This document shows, in pieces, positions 9,559 to 17,015 of a stretch of 64,000 bases of DNA (position 1 is its first letter; each line of letters starts with the position of its first letter). This stretch comes from CAZFER01 sp964517495 (GTDB taxonomy: Bacteria; Hinthialibacterota; Hinthialibacteria; Hinthialibacterales; Hinthialibacteraceae), in the NCBI GenBank assembly GCA_964517495.1, contig CAZFER010000005.1:62001-126000 (forward strand). Direction: 5' to 3'. A program made the position numbers and the translations under genes. The notes beneath the pieces were generated by a model. That model searched no databases. It was given only the letters and a program-made list of their open reading frames with translations, and was not told the DNA's origin.

Positions 9559-10998
9559 ATGCAGTTGACAAACGAACAAAAAATGATTGGAAGACGTAAC
9601 TTCTTAAAGGCAGCGGCCACCCTTCCTCCGCTTGCTGGATTTGCTTATACCGCCACCAACGCTGGTCCGGTTAAAGCCGCTGTGATTGGTACTGGTATGG
9701 AAGGCCGTGTATTGATTAGCCAGGCAACCCCAAAATACATTTATATTGTTGGACTGTATGATATTCGTCCCGATAACATGCGTCAGGGTTCTGATTTGAT
9801 TAAACGTGCGGGCCATTCACCCACTCCCAAAGAATATGAATCCTACGAACAGATGTTGGATGATTCCGAAGTGGAAGCCATCATCATCGCCACCCCGCTT
9901 AAATTCCACGGTCCCATGGCCATCAAAGCCCTGCAAGCCGGCAAACACGTCTTCACCGAAAAGACGATGGCCTATACTGTTGATGAATGTGTTCAGATGG
10001 TGAAATTGGCACGTCAAAATAACCTCAACCTCCAAGTCGGCCATCAACGTTTTTATAACCCTCTTTATTGGCAGGCTTACCGCATGTTTGCTTCCGGCCT
10101 TTTGGGTAATGTCTATCACATTCGCGCCCTCTGGCACCGTAACACTGACTGGAACTACTGGATTCATGTCAATAGGAATTACGAACTCGAAAGTGGCGAA
10201 AAAATTGACCTCAAACCCGAACTGATGAAGATGGACCCCACCAAATATGGATTCGAAAACTTTCAGCAATTGGTCAACTGGCGTTGGTATCAACCCACCT
10301 CCCGTGGGATGTGGACCGAACTCGCTAGCCACCAGCTCGCCATCACCAATTGGTTTTTCCATGATCAGAACAGAAATGACCAACCCCCGACAGCTGTGCT
10401 TGCTTCCGGTGGTAAACACAAAACTCAGGAAGATCAGGATCTCCTGACCTCGTATCCCTCGTTCCCAACCCAAGAGGAACTCTTTGAATATCGTGGATAT
10501 GAAAAAGATGACCGTGATGTGAACGATCATATCTACGCCATCTATGAATATGGCAAAGACCGTACGGTGACCTATTCAGCCATTCAAAGTAACCGCTTTG
10601 ATAATTATTACGAGCAGATTATGGGCACCCGGGCCACCATAATTCTCAGTAACGAGAACGAATACTATCTCTTCTGGGAAGCGGGTTGGAGCGAAGATAA
10701 ATCCAAAAAAGCGGGTAAGGAAACCCAAGTCGACATGTCTGAAGAAGACCTGGGTGGAGCTGCTTTTGCTGCCCATAACACCGGAGCAGCCGCTACAGGT
10801 GGTGGTGGAGAAGGTGGATTCACACCTTATGAACCATACAAGTGGGAACTTGAAGGCTTTGCCCACACCATCCGAACCGGTGCCCCTAACCTCTGCGACG
10901 GCGTTCGCGGAACCTATGCCGCCCTCGCCTGTATCCGAGGCCAGGAAGCTTTGGAATCCGGAACTAAAGTGAAGATCGAGAATCCGCTGACTGTCTGA
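9559..10998 (+). CDS. Tat-exported Gfo/Idh/MocA family oxidoreductase
   Basis: NAD(P)-dependent sugar or polyol dehydrogenase-type protein of 479 aa. A twin-arginine signal begins the protein (GRRNFLKAAATLPPLAGFAY), so it is probably folded with its cofactor and exported. The Rossmann motif is AAVIGTGMEGR. The family EKP motif is changed to EKTM (GKHVFTEKTMAYTVDEC). The C-terminal part contains 'VGHQRFYNPLYWQAYRM' and 'ELASHQLAITNWFF', which place the catalytic His/Lys region. The start has an AAGGATC ribosome site. It ends an apbE-doxX-oxidoreductase run, followed by a clear terminator. The exact substrate cannot be assigned. Confidence 0.9.
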   Translation: MQLTNEQKMIGRRNFLKAAATLPPLAGFAYTATNAGPVKAAVIGTGMEGRVLISQATPKYIYIVGLYDIRPDNMRQGSDLIKRAGHSPTPKEYESYEQMLDDSEVEAIIIATPLKFHGPMAIKALQAGKHVFTEKTMAYTVDECVQMVKLARQNNLNLQVGHQRFYNPLYWQAYRMFASGLLGNVYHIRALWHRNTDWNYWIHVNRNYELESGEKIDLKPELMKMDPTKYGFENFQQLVNWRWYQPTSRGMWTELASHQLAITNWFFHDQNRNDQPPTAVLASGGKHKTQEDQDLLTSYPSFPTQEELFEYRGYEKDDRDVNDHIYAIYEYGKDRTVTYSAIQSNRFDNYYEQIMGTRATIILSNENEYYLFWEAGWSEDKSKKAGKETQVDMSEEDLGGAAFAAHNTGAAATGGGGEGGFTPYEPYKWELEGFAHTIRTGAPNLCDGVRGTYAALACIRGQEALESGTKVKIENPLTV

Positions 10999-11051
10999 AT
11001 GAATGTTTGTTGATGAGTGGATCACTTATCAAGCAAATGATATGAAATAAT

Positions 11052-11090
11052 AGCCCTTGGTGATTAAGAAATCACCAAGGGCTTTTTGTT
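11052..11090 (+). terminator. Rho-independent terminator
   Basis: A perfect 14-bp stem (11052-11065 with 11070-11083) and a 4-nt AAGA loop are followed by TTTTT. It ends the apbE-doxX-oxidoreductase transcript. Confidence 0.92.
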
Positions 11091-11225
11091 GCTATTCCAC
11101 CGAGTTCCTGACGATTCAAGACGGTTTCTACTATTCGAACCACGTAAGTTTATTAATCCAACCAGGGAGGGTGACGCTCCATCTGAGCCGATCGCTCCTT
11201 AAGTGAAAAATATCTTCCAAATACG

Positions 11226-11576
11226 TCAAGGGTTGCTTCGTTTGCCTTTGCCACCGGTTTTGGGAACATGTGATGTTTTCAATGGAACCATCTGCAATTC
11301 CACTCGCTTGTTTAATGCGTTGGCAATTCTTCTTAATAATGGTATGGAATAGCCTTCGTAATCCGCCTGTTCCAGCCTTGATATAACGGATTGTCTACTT
11401 CCGATCAAATCGGCTAGTTGTTTTTGAGTCAGGCCGGCTTCGGTTCGGGCATCATAAATTAACTGTGCAATTTTCATTTGCTCACGCGCTTCCTCAACGC
11501 CCTCTTCAAAACCGGGTTCATGCCCATATCGTTCTTTAAGCGCTTCTAGCGCATCTGTTCCTTTAACCTTAGTCAT
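11226..11576 (-). CDS. XRE-type HTH antitoxin (HigA-like)
   Basis: Antitoxin and DNA-binding partner of the toxin encoded just upstream. It is 116 aa long, with a helix-turn-helix at about residues 38-92 ('LIYDARTEAGLTQKQLADLIG', then 'SRQSVISRLEQADYEGYSI'). Its ATG overlaps the toxin stop by 8 nt and has AAGGAAG 6 nt upstream, giving coupled translation. The toxin-first order is typical of higBA. It probably binds the palindrome at 11984-12007 to repress the operon. Confidence 0.88.
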   Translation of the reverse strand: MTKVKGTDALEALKERYGHEPGFEEGVEEAREQMKIAQLIYDARTEAGLTQKQLADLIGSRQSVISRLEQADYEGYSIPLLRRIANALNKRVELQMVPLKTSHVPKTGGKGKRSNP

Positions 11577-11958
11577 TTTGTTCTTCCTTTATATATGTAT
11601 GTTCATTCGGTGATGATTCATATTGTGTTTTGCGATTTATAGCTAATTCAATGTCTTTTTTTGGAACTTTTTGCTTCTTGATTAATCCATGAACAACAAT
11701 GACAATATTTTTCCCGAAATAAAAGTATAATAACCTGTATTGATTACCTTGCAATGAAATCCGTAATTCATAAATTCCATCCCGTAAATAATCAGCATGA
11801 GGACGTCTTAGCTCATATCCGAATGTTTTTAATGACTCGATAGCTGCAAAACATTTGCTTGCTGTCTTTTTGTCTTGTATTTTGATCTCATCAAGCCATT
11901 TGAAAACTGGAACATCACCGCTTTTGGTTTTAAAGAAATAAACTGTTGTTTTCGGCAT
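11569..11958 (-). CDS. RelE/HigB-type toxin (Gp49-like)
   Basis: Probable ribosome-dependent mRNA endonuclease of a type II toxin-antitoxin pair, 129 aa. It matches the phage Gp49-like/HigB family: 'VPVFKWLDEIK', 'AIESLKTFGYELRRPHADYLRDGIYELRIS' and 'YRLLYFYFGKNIVIVVHGLIKKQKVPKKDIELA'. The final stretch is the most diagnostic. The C-terminus has a hydrophilic tail. It is first in the operon, 26 bp below a palindromic operator overlapping a canonical promoter. Confidence 0.88.
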   Translation of the reverse strand: MPKTTVYFFKTKSGDVPVFKWLDEIKIQDKKTASKCFAAIESLKTFGYELRRPHADYLRDGIYELRISLQGNQYRLLYFYFGKNIVIVVHGLIKKQKVPKKDIELAINRKTQYESSPNEHTYIKEEQND

Positions 11959-11983
11959 TTTTGCGCTTAACCAATATTTCTTT

Positions 11984-12013
11984 TATTATCACATATATGT
12001 GATAATATTGCAA
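11984..12013 (-). promoter_or_regulatory. higBA-like promoter with palindromic operator
   Basis: Bases 11984-12007 are a perfect 24-bp palindrome centred on ACATATATGT. Reading the minus strand, a -35 TTGCAA (12013-12008) and -10 GATAAT (11990-11985) are separated by exactly 17 bp. The palindrome covers the spacer and the -10 box, the expected layout for autorepression by the toxin-antitoxin complex. Confidence 0.75.
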
Positions 12014-12079
12014 GGGCATTCAAAATCCCATCACAATATTCTAATGACGTTGCCAATTTTTCATATAACCCAATTATGC

Positions 12080-12104
12080 AATTTTGCATTCCAAATGCAA
12101 AATT
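12080..12104. repeat. inverted repeat, 11-bp arms
   Basis: The arms AATTTTGCATT (12080-12090) and AATGCAAAATT (12094-12104) are perfect, with a 3-nt loop. It lies between the higBA-like promoter and the broken small gene on the same strand. It has no T-run; a transcript-end or protein-binding role is possible. Confidence 0.5.
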
Positions 12105-12219
12105 ACAAAGAGGTGTTACCATCCCCCAATACACCAAACGTTCTTGGATACAGTGTTGAAACGCTCCGTTAAAAGAGTTCCCTGCGAATCCAGTCCACGC
12201 CAATCCGGGAAAAACAAAA

Positions 12220-12378
12220 CTATGGGAACAATAATACTCTGAACAAATAATAAACTATACTCAGGATAAACATTGCGGGTATCGATGCAAGTGTCCATTT
12301 GACAATAATTCCGACAACGGTTCAATAAGGAATATCGATATCGACATGGACGACTTTGGTTTTTTCCTCCATGTTCAT
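12220..12378 (-). pseudogene. small membrane protein gene broken by in-frame TGA
   Basis: A 52-codon frame starts at ATG 12378, with AGGA just upstream, and ends at TAG 12220. It is interrupted at codon 19 by TGA (12324-12322). The first 18 residues read MNMEEKTKVVHVDIDIPY. After the stop the same frame continues with TVVGIIVKWTLASIPAMF and a hydrophobic stretch to the end, one convincing membrane helix. No frameshift is needed, and one base change (TGG to TGA) would explain the break. It lies 46 bp downstream of the HicB gene on the same strand. I recall no named family; function unknown. Confidence 0.6.
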
Positions 12379-12423
12379 TTTTCCTACAAAATTTTTCAAA
12401 TAAAAATTACGTTCAGGTGAATA

Positions 12424-12753
12424 TTATTGACTTAGTTTTGAACTGGCAAGCCGATTTAAACTCACCCCTTCCTCGGCGGCTTGAATGGCCAGTTTCCGGT
12501 GAACGTCCGGGGGTATCCGTACCATAAATTTACCGCTGTAATACTTCCCTGAAATAGGTTCAGGGATAGCTTCCCCTGTGTCTTGCATATCATGAATACA
12601 GTCTGCCACAACCTGCCTTATTCCTTTCAATGCAGCTTCCGGACTCTTGGCCAACCAACTTAAACTTGGAAATTCAGCACATAGACCAACATATTCCTTA
12701 TCCTCTTCTGACCAGGTCACACGATAGGTATAACGATCATTTTTAAGAGTCAT
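12424..12753 (-). CDS. HicB-like antitoxin
   Basis: Antitoxin partner of the upstream HicA-like toxin, about 109 aa from the chosen start. The N-terminal half is the HicB partial RNase H-like fold ('YTYRVTWSEEDKEYVGLCAEFPSLSWLAKSPEAALKGI'). The C-terminal half ('KFMVRIPPDVHRKLAIQAAEEGVSLNRLASSKLSQ') is a ribbon-helix-helix DNA-binding domain. Four ATGs lie in the N-terminal frame. The one at 12753 is best spaced from GGAG. The gene overlaps the toxin's 3' end by 11 nt, showing translational coupling. Confidence 0.87.
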   Translation of the reverse strand: MTLKNDRYTYRVTWSEEDKEYVGLCAEFPSLSWLAKSPEAALKGIRQVVADCIHDMQDTGEAIPEPISGKYYSGKFMVRIPPDVHRKLAIQAAEEGVSLNRLASSKLSQ

Positions 12754-12997
12754 CATCATTCTCCAACTTTTCAATAGCCAATAACACCTGTTTTACTTGA
12801 TAGGCTTTGGCCATTCCTTTTTGATTCTGAATATTTATCCTTGGATCACCTTGCCAGGGCGTTTTATAAATACGATGACTACCATCTGATTGACGTGCTC
12901 TTCCAAAAAAATAATCACATACTTTACACAAATCAACATAGTGAATACCTTTGGGATTACGCTTCATGAGTAACAAAATGTCGTCAATCTTGGCCAT
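12743..12997 (-). CDS. HicA-like toxin
   Basis: Small probable mRNA interferase, about 84 aa from ATG 12997. It has the dsRBD-like HicA pattern: an N-terminal helix 'KIDDILLLMKRNPKGIHYVDLCKVCDYFFG', then 'SDGSHRIYKTP' with the catalytic His context G-S-H, then 'INIQNQKGMAKAYQVKQVLLAIEKLE'. The frame is open to 13030, but the residues before 12997 are an unlikely hydrophobic tail. There is no ribosome site before the ATG, which fits a leaderless transcript from the promoter just upstream. Confidence 0.85.
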   Translation of the reverse strand: MAKIDDILLLMKRNPKGIHYVDLCKVCDYFFGRARQSDGSHRIYKTPWQGDPRINIQNQKGMAKAYQVKQVLLAIEKLENDDDS

Positions 12998-13002
12998 AAT
13001 TA

Positions 13003-13030
13003 ATAGTATCATTAATGATATTAAAAGCAA
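13003..13030 (-). promoter_or_regulatory. hicAB-like promoter with palindrome
   Basis: On the minus strand, TTGCTT (13030-13025) and TACTAT (13008-13003) are 16 bp apart. A perfect 14-bp palindrome TATCATTAATGATA (13007-13020) lies between and over them, a likely HicB operator. The predicted transcript start falls at or next to the toxin ATG. Confidence 0.4.
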
Positions 13031-13118
13031 GGGGTTTCTACAAATTGAGATTAAATTTTAAAAAATACCAAGTGGAAAGGGCAAGGCGTATGTCAGCCGA
13101 TGTGAAAAAAATCCCCTC

Positions 13119-13161
13119 TTGACAAGGTTAAAATATTTCAGCAATATAATACGTACACGTA
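13119..13161 (+). promoter_or_regulatory. marR-type promoter and operator candidate
   Basis: TTGACA at 13119-13124 and TATAAT at 13145-13150 are near-consensus, but 20 bp apart, longer than usual. Just after lies the near-palindrome TACGTACACGTA (13150-13161), placed where an autorepressor of the MarR type would bind. Confidence 0.4.
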
Positions 13162-13192
13162 ATATATGGCCAAGAGGGAGAACCGTGAGATT

Positions 13193-13714
13193 ATGAATTC
13201 GATTTCCCTTCAGCGTTCATTTGAACGTGCAGAAGATGATATGGATATCGCTGGTCATCAGTTGGCCATGAGCTTGCGATGTGCATACCTGACCATGCAT
13301 CGCATGACCAATGCATGCTTTGCCGAATTTGGTTTATCGGCTGATTCCTTCACCGTCCTTACCAACTTGGTGGAGTTTGGAGCGATGACTCAAAAAGAAC
13401 TGGTTCATAAAATTAGTTCAGATGCCAATACCATCAGTGCAATGCTAAACCGCTTGGAACGCAGTAAGCTGATCATCCGAAAACGCGATCCCCATGATGG
13501 TCGTTCCCGCCTCGTTCAAATAACCGCCAAAGGACGGCGTATTCAAATCAAACTATGGAAAAAAAGCCGTCCACTCCGGCTTGTAATGGCAAGTCTTTTT
13601 GATTCAAAAGATTTATCCTTGGTTGTAAATTCCCTGACGCATATGGCGCAGGCGATGGAAATTCATAATTTGAATGGGAAAGGAAAAAACAATGAACTCG
13701 CGAAGAATGACTAG
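13193..13714 (+). CDS. MarR family transcriptional regulator
   Basis: Winged-helix dimeric repressor of about 173 aa. The DNA-binding region is clear: 'FGLSADSFTVLTNLVEFGAMTQKELVHKISSDANTISAMLNRLERSKLIIRKRDPHDGRSRLVQITAKG', with the wing 'DPHDGRSRLVQIT'. An in-frame ATG at 13166 would add nine residues but has no ribosome site. The ATG at 13193 has AGGGAG 12-13 nt upstream. The 3' end overlaps the start of the esterase gene, so the regulator probably controls the two secreted esterases and itself. The ligand is unknown; MarR proteins often respond to phenolic acids, which would suit feruloyl-type esterases. Confidence 0.88.
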   Translation: MNSISLQRSFERAEDDMDIAGHQLAMSLRCAYLTMHRMTNACFAEFGLSADSFTVLTNLVEFGAMTQKELVHKISSDANTISAMLNRLERSKLIIRKRDPHDGRSRLVQITAKGRRIQIKLWKKSRPLRLVMASLFDSKDLSLVVNSLTHMAQAMEIHNLNGKGKNNELAKND

Positions 13715-14852
13715 CCTTATCACCCTCATGACACTGCTTCCAGCATTGGCTTTGACAAACGCCACACAAGCTCAGCGAGATCCTCGAGATCCACAGGTGG
13801 TTTCACCTGAACTATCCGATGACCGTCAGGTTACATTTCGTATTCTAGCCCCTGAGGCGGAATCCGTACGGTTAAGCGGCAGCGATATTCCAGGTATCGG
13901 TCAAGGTAAAGAGATGACCAAGGGTGAAAACGGCGTTTGGGAAGTCACCTTGGGGCCACTATATCCTGGAGCCTATCGCTATCACTTCAATGTCGATGAT
14001 GTACCGGTCATTGATCCACGCAATACCTCCATCAGTGAATCCAATATGAACGTATGGAGCCTTGTTTATGTTCCAGGTTCGGATTTCATGGATAAGAAAG
14101 AGGTTCCCCACGGCGCGGTGGCCGAGGTCCATTACTACTCAACCTCCCTTAAACGCTTTCGCCGGATGCATGTGTATACCCCTCCGGGTTATCAGTCCGG
14201 TGAAGGGAAATATCCTGTCTTCTACCTATTGCATGGAGCGTTTGATTGCGACAATTCATGGTCTACCGTTGGCCGGGCAGGTTTTATACTCGATAACCTC
14301 ATTGCCGCAATAAAGGCTAAACCGATGGTGGTGGTCATGCCCGCCGGTCATACCGGCCCATTTCGTTTTGGTGGCCCCCGGTCTAACAGGGATGAATTTA
14401 AGGAGGATTTTATCCATGATATTATGCCCTATATAGAGAAGAATTACCGCGTACACAACGACCGGGAAAACCGAGCCATTGCCGGCCTATCCATGGGTGG
14501 TGCACAAACGTTGAATATTGCTATTCCCAAGCTAAACGATTTTGCCTACATTGGTGTCTATAGTTCGGGGATATTTGGCATTACCGGTCGAGGTTCTGGA
14601 GGAACGGATTCCGGCCCTTCATGGGAAGAACAGCATAAAGATATCCTGGAAAATGATGAACTCAAAGAGGGACTTGCACTCTTTTGGTTCGCCACCGGCA
14701 AAGATGATTTCCTCATCGAAACCTCACAAGCCACAGTGGATATGTTTAAAAAACATGGATTTGATGTTGTCTATAAAGAAACCGAAGGCGGCCATACATG
14801 GATTAATTGGCGTAATTATCTCAATGAGTTTGCTCCTCAACTCTTTAATTGA
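13692..14852 (+). CDS. Secreted esterase, E-set domain plus esterase D-type hydrolase
   Basis: Carbohydrate-esterase family 1 type protein, probably removing feruloyl or acetyl groups from plant or algal polysaccharide. The signal peptide ends at TNATQAQ. An N-terminal immunoglobulin-like CBM48/E-set domain follows ('QVTFRILAPEAESVRLSGSD', 'VWEVTLGPLYPGAYRYHFNVDDV'). The alpha/beta hydrolase domain has the nucleophile motif GLSMGG, 'YPVFYLLHGAFD' and the C-terminal catalytic His in 'EGGHTWINWRNYL'. ATG 13692 is preferred over 13674 because AAAGGAAAA precedes it. It overlaps the MarR gene by 23 nt. A second esterase follows 29 bp downstream. Confidence 0.88.
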   Translation: MNSRRMTSLITLMTLLPALALTNATQAQRDPRDPQVVSPELSDDRQVTFRILAPEAESVRLSGSDIPGIGQGKEMTKGENGVWEVTLGPLYPGAYRYHFNVDDVPVIDPRNTSISESNMNVWSLVYVPGSDFMDKKEVPHGAVAEVHYYSTSLKRFRRMHVYTPPGYQSGEGKYPVFYLLHGAFDCDNSWSTVGRAGFILDNLIAAIKAKPMVVVMPAGHTGPFRFGGPRSNRDEFKEDFIHDIMPYIEKNYRVHNDRENRAIAGLSMGGAQTLNIAIPKLNDFAYIGVYSSGIFGITGRGSGGTDSGPSWEEQHKDILENDELKEGLALFWFATGKDDFLIETSQATVDMFKKHGFDVVYKETEGGHTWINWRNYLNEFAPQLFN

Positions 14853-14881
14853 ATAGGATGATAAATCTAAGGAGATTGCCG

Positions 14882-15862
14882 ATGAAGCTAAAATATAATG
14901 CCATTGCGTTATTCATCTTCTCACTAATCGCTGCTGGTTCTGTCCATGCCGCTGGTATCGACTATACAGGAACCGTCACCGGTGATGAAATCAAATTTAC
15001 ACTCAAAGTCGGAGAATTTGCCACGGAAAAATTTATAGCTACACGAGGAGAAACAGCGATGGTGCCAGAAACGTCCAGCACAGAGGCCCCCACGTTTGAT
15101 CAGGAACGCCAAGGAATTGCCCGGGGTAAGATCGAAACCATTGAATACGATTCAAAAACCGTTGGGATCACACGTAAAATGCTGGTTTACACACCTCCTG
15201 GTTATTCAAATGAGAATAAATACCCAGTTCTGTATCTCTTGCACGGCATCGGCGATATTGAAACAGCTTGGAGCAGAAAAGGCAATGCCGGGATTATTCT
15301 TGATAACCTTTACGCGGATGAAAAAATAGTGCCTATGATAGTGGTAATGCCCAACGGACGTGCCGATAAAGATATGACACCTCGTACACCCTGGGGAGAA
15401 CAATTCCCCGCATTTGAAGCCTTCGAGCAGGATCTCCTCAACGATATTATTCCCTACATCGAGGCAAATTACTCCGTGAAGTCTTCACAGGAACATCGCG
15501 CCTTGGCTGGTCTTTCCATGGGAGGTGGTCAGACATTCAATATAGGGTTAAAACACCTGGACACCTTCGCCTGGTTGGGTGCCTTTTCCGCAGCCCCAAA
15601 TACTAAACCAGTAGAGGAACTCATCCCCAATCCCAAAGCCATCACCAAACGACTTGAATTACTTTGGATCTCATGTGGTGATCAGGATGGATTGATCAAT
15701 ATCAGCCAAAACGTCCACACATATCTTGAAAAGCACAACGTCCCCCACATTTGGCATATCGATTCCGGAGGCCATACCTGGCCCGTATGGAAAAATGACC
15801 TCTATATTCTTGCACAAAAATTGTTCAAACAAGAATCATCAACAAATAGCAATGAGCAATAA
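14882..15862 (+). CDS. Secreted esterase (CE1/esterase D-like)
   Basis: Paralogue of the preceding esterase, 326 aa. The signal peptide is MKLKYNAIALFIFSLIAAGS with cleavage near VHA-AG. The hydrolase core repeats the same motifs: 'MLVYTPPGYSNENKYPVLYLLHGIGD', nucleophile in GLSMGGGQTF, acidic residue near 'SCGDQDG', and His in 'SGGHTWPVWKND'. The E-set domain is absent. A short replacement stretch contains 'GTVTGDEIKFTLKVGEFATEKF', a segment also found in sugar-binding secreted proteins. ATG 14882 is supported by AAGGAG 6 nt upstream, rather than the frame's first ATG at 14849. It is cotranscribed with the upstream esterase. Confidence 0.87.
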   Translation: MKLKYNAIALFIFSLIAAGSVHAAGIDYTGTVTGDEIKFTLKVGEFATEKFIATRGETAMVPETSSTEAPTFDQERQGIARGKIETIEYDSKTVGITRKMLVYTPPGYSNENKYPVLYLLHGIGDIETAWSRKGNAGIILDNLYADEKIVPMIVVMPNGRADKDMTPRTPWGEQFPAFEAFEQDLLNDIIPYIEANYSVKSSQEHRALAGLSMGGGQTFNIGLKHLDTFAWLGAFSAAPNTKPVEELIPNPKAITKRLELLWISCGDQDGLINISQNVHTYLEKHNVPHIWHIDSGGHTWPVWKNDLYILAQKLFKQESSTNSNEQ

Positions 15863-15908
15863 TAATGGCTTATTTAAATAGTAGCAATGAAATCAGGCTC
15901 TTCGGATA

Positions 15909-16322
15909 ATGTTGCCGGAGAGCCTAAATCTCTCTTTCACCGATGTTGGAACATTATGTTATCTCACCGGTCTGCGTGATCCTCATCATGCTTCCGCTGG
16001 TCCCATGAGTGGTGCTATTTTTGAAACAGCGGTGTTGGCTGAAATCTACAAAAGGCTTGTCCATCGGGGAGAAAATCCACAAATCTACTTCTGGCGCACG
16101 TCAAGCGGCATGGAAGTGGACTTTCTCATTGAACATCAAGCCCGCCTTATTCCCATCGAAGTAAAACGTTTCGCTACCCCCCGCCCAGAGATGGCCTTAA
16201 CGATTAAATCACTTCGCCAGGATTTAGGAGATCGCATCCATCCAGGATACGTGATTCATTCTGGAGATATTCGTATGCCATTAGGCGATAATGCAAAGGC
16301 TATTCCTTTTCTACGAACATAG
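15909..16322 (+). pseudogene. C-terminal remnant of a DUF4143 AAA ATPase
   Basis: Only the last 137 residues of a roughly 400-aa family are present. 'LSFTDVGTLCYLTGLRDP', 'GAIFETAVLAEIYKRLVHRGENPQIYFWRTSSGMEVDFLIE' and 'IPIEVKRFATPRPEMALTIKSLRQDL' match the C-terminal DUF4143 domain with its nuclease-like D-E-K pattern. The AAA domain with Walker motifs is missing, and an in-frame stop lies at 15888. A hairpin (15895-15905 with 15915-15925) sits at the break point. It overlaps the lolD stop by 12 nt. It is best read as a decayed gene. Confidence 0.7.
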
Positions 16323-17006
16323 ATGCAACTTTCCATCCTGTAGTTCCAGTTGCCGGTCGGCTTCGGCGGCGATTTCCCGGTTGTGGGTGACCATCACGAT
16401 GGTCAGTTTCTTCTCTTCTTGCTGTTGGCGGATCAGGGTAATTAACTCGGCACTGCTGGAGGGATCAAGGTTGCCGGTCGGTTCGTCCATATAAAGGATT
16501 TCGGGATGATTGATCATGGCGCGAGCCACGGCAACACGCTGCTGTTCACCGCCGGATAGTTGAGAAGGCTTGTGTTCAGCCCGTTCAGCTAATCCTAAAT
16601 CCTTCAACAATTTGTGTGCCCGGTTCCAAAGATCAGTATCCGGTAAACCGAGAATCATTCCTGGAATGGCAACATTCTCAACCGCATTGAATTCGGGCAA
16701 TAAATGGTGGAATTGGAACACGAACCCAAACGATTGGCTGCGCATCCTGTCACGGCTGCGTTCAGTCAGGCTCGATAATTGTTCACCTCTGAAATGAATT
16801 TCACCGCTAGTGGCTTGATCAAGGCAGCCCAGAAGGTGCAACAGCGTCGATTTTCCCGATCCGGATTCCCCGGTGATGGCAACAAATTCACTTTCTTGCA
16901 CGTCCAGGTCCAATTGATCAAGCACCTGCAATTCTTTAGGGCCGGTTTTAAATATCTTGTCTAATTTTTCGCAGCGTAAAATGTATGAGTTTGCAATTTC
17001 CGTCAT
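16311..17006 (-). CDS. lolD: ABC transporter ATPase, LolD-like
   Basis: ATPase of a MacB/LolD-type transporter, probably driving release of lipoproteins from the inner membrane. It is 231 aa, the normal length. Walker A is GESGSGKST, the Q-loop is in 'FGFVFQFHHLLPEFNAVENV' (LolD-like), the signature is LSGGEQQRVAVARAM, and Walker B is ILYMDEPTGNLDP. It is the last gene of the minus-strand glycan operon, 9 bp after the O-antigen ligase stop. Its likely permease partner is the LolC/E-type gene at 24748, 8 kb away on the other strand, which is unusual because the genes are normally adjacent. Confidence 0.85.
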   Translation of the reverse strand: MTEIANSYILRCEKLDKIFKTGPKELQVLDQLDLDVQESEFVAITGESGSGKSTLLHLLGCLDQATSGEIHFRGEQLSSLTERSRDRMRSQSFGFVFQFHHLLPEFNAVENVAIPGMILGLPDTDLWNRAHKLLKDLGLAERAEHKPSQLSGGEQQRVAVARAMINHPEILYMDEPTGNLDPSSSAELITLIRQQQEEKKLTIVMVTHNREIAAEADRQLELQDGKLHLCS

Positions 17007-17015
17007 AATCTGTTC

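Noticed and set aside
9817..10530. 237-aa open frame on the minus strand
   Set aside because: Antisense to the well-supported Gfo/Idh/MocA gene; no signature.
11967..12203. 78-aa minus-strand frame between the two toxin-antitoxin pairs
   Set aside because: Runs through the operator palindrome and the inverted repeat at 12080-12104; no ribosome site or recognisable family.
12322..12324. TGA read as Trp or selenocysteine genome-wide
   Set aside because: Many clear genes here end in TGA, and no selenocysteine element is evident, so the site is treated as a nonsense mutation.
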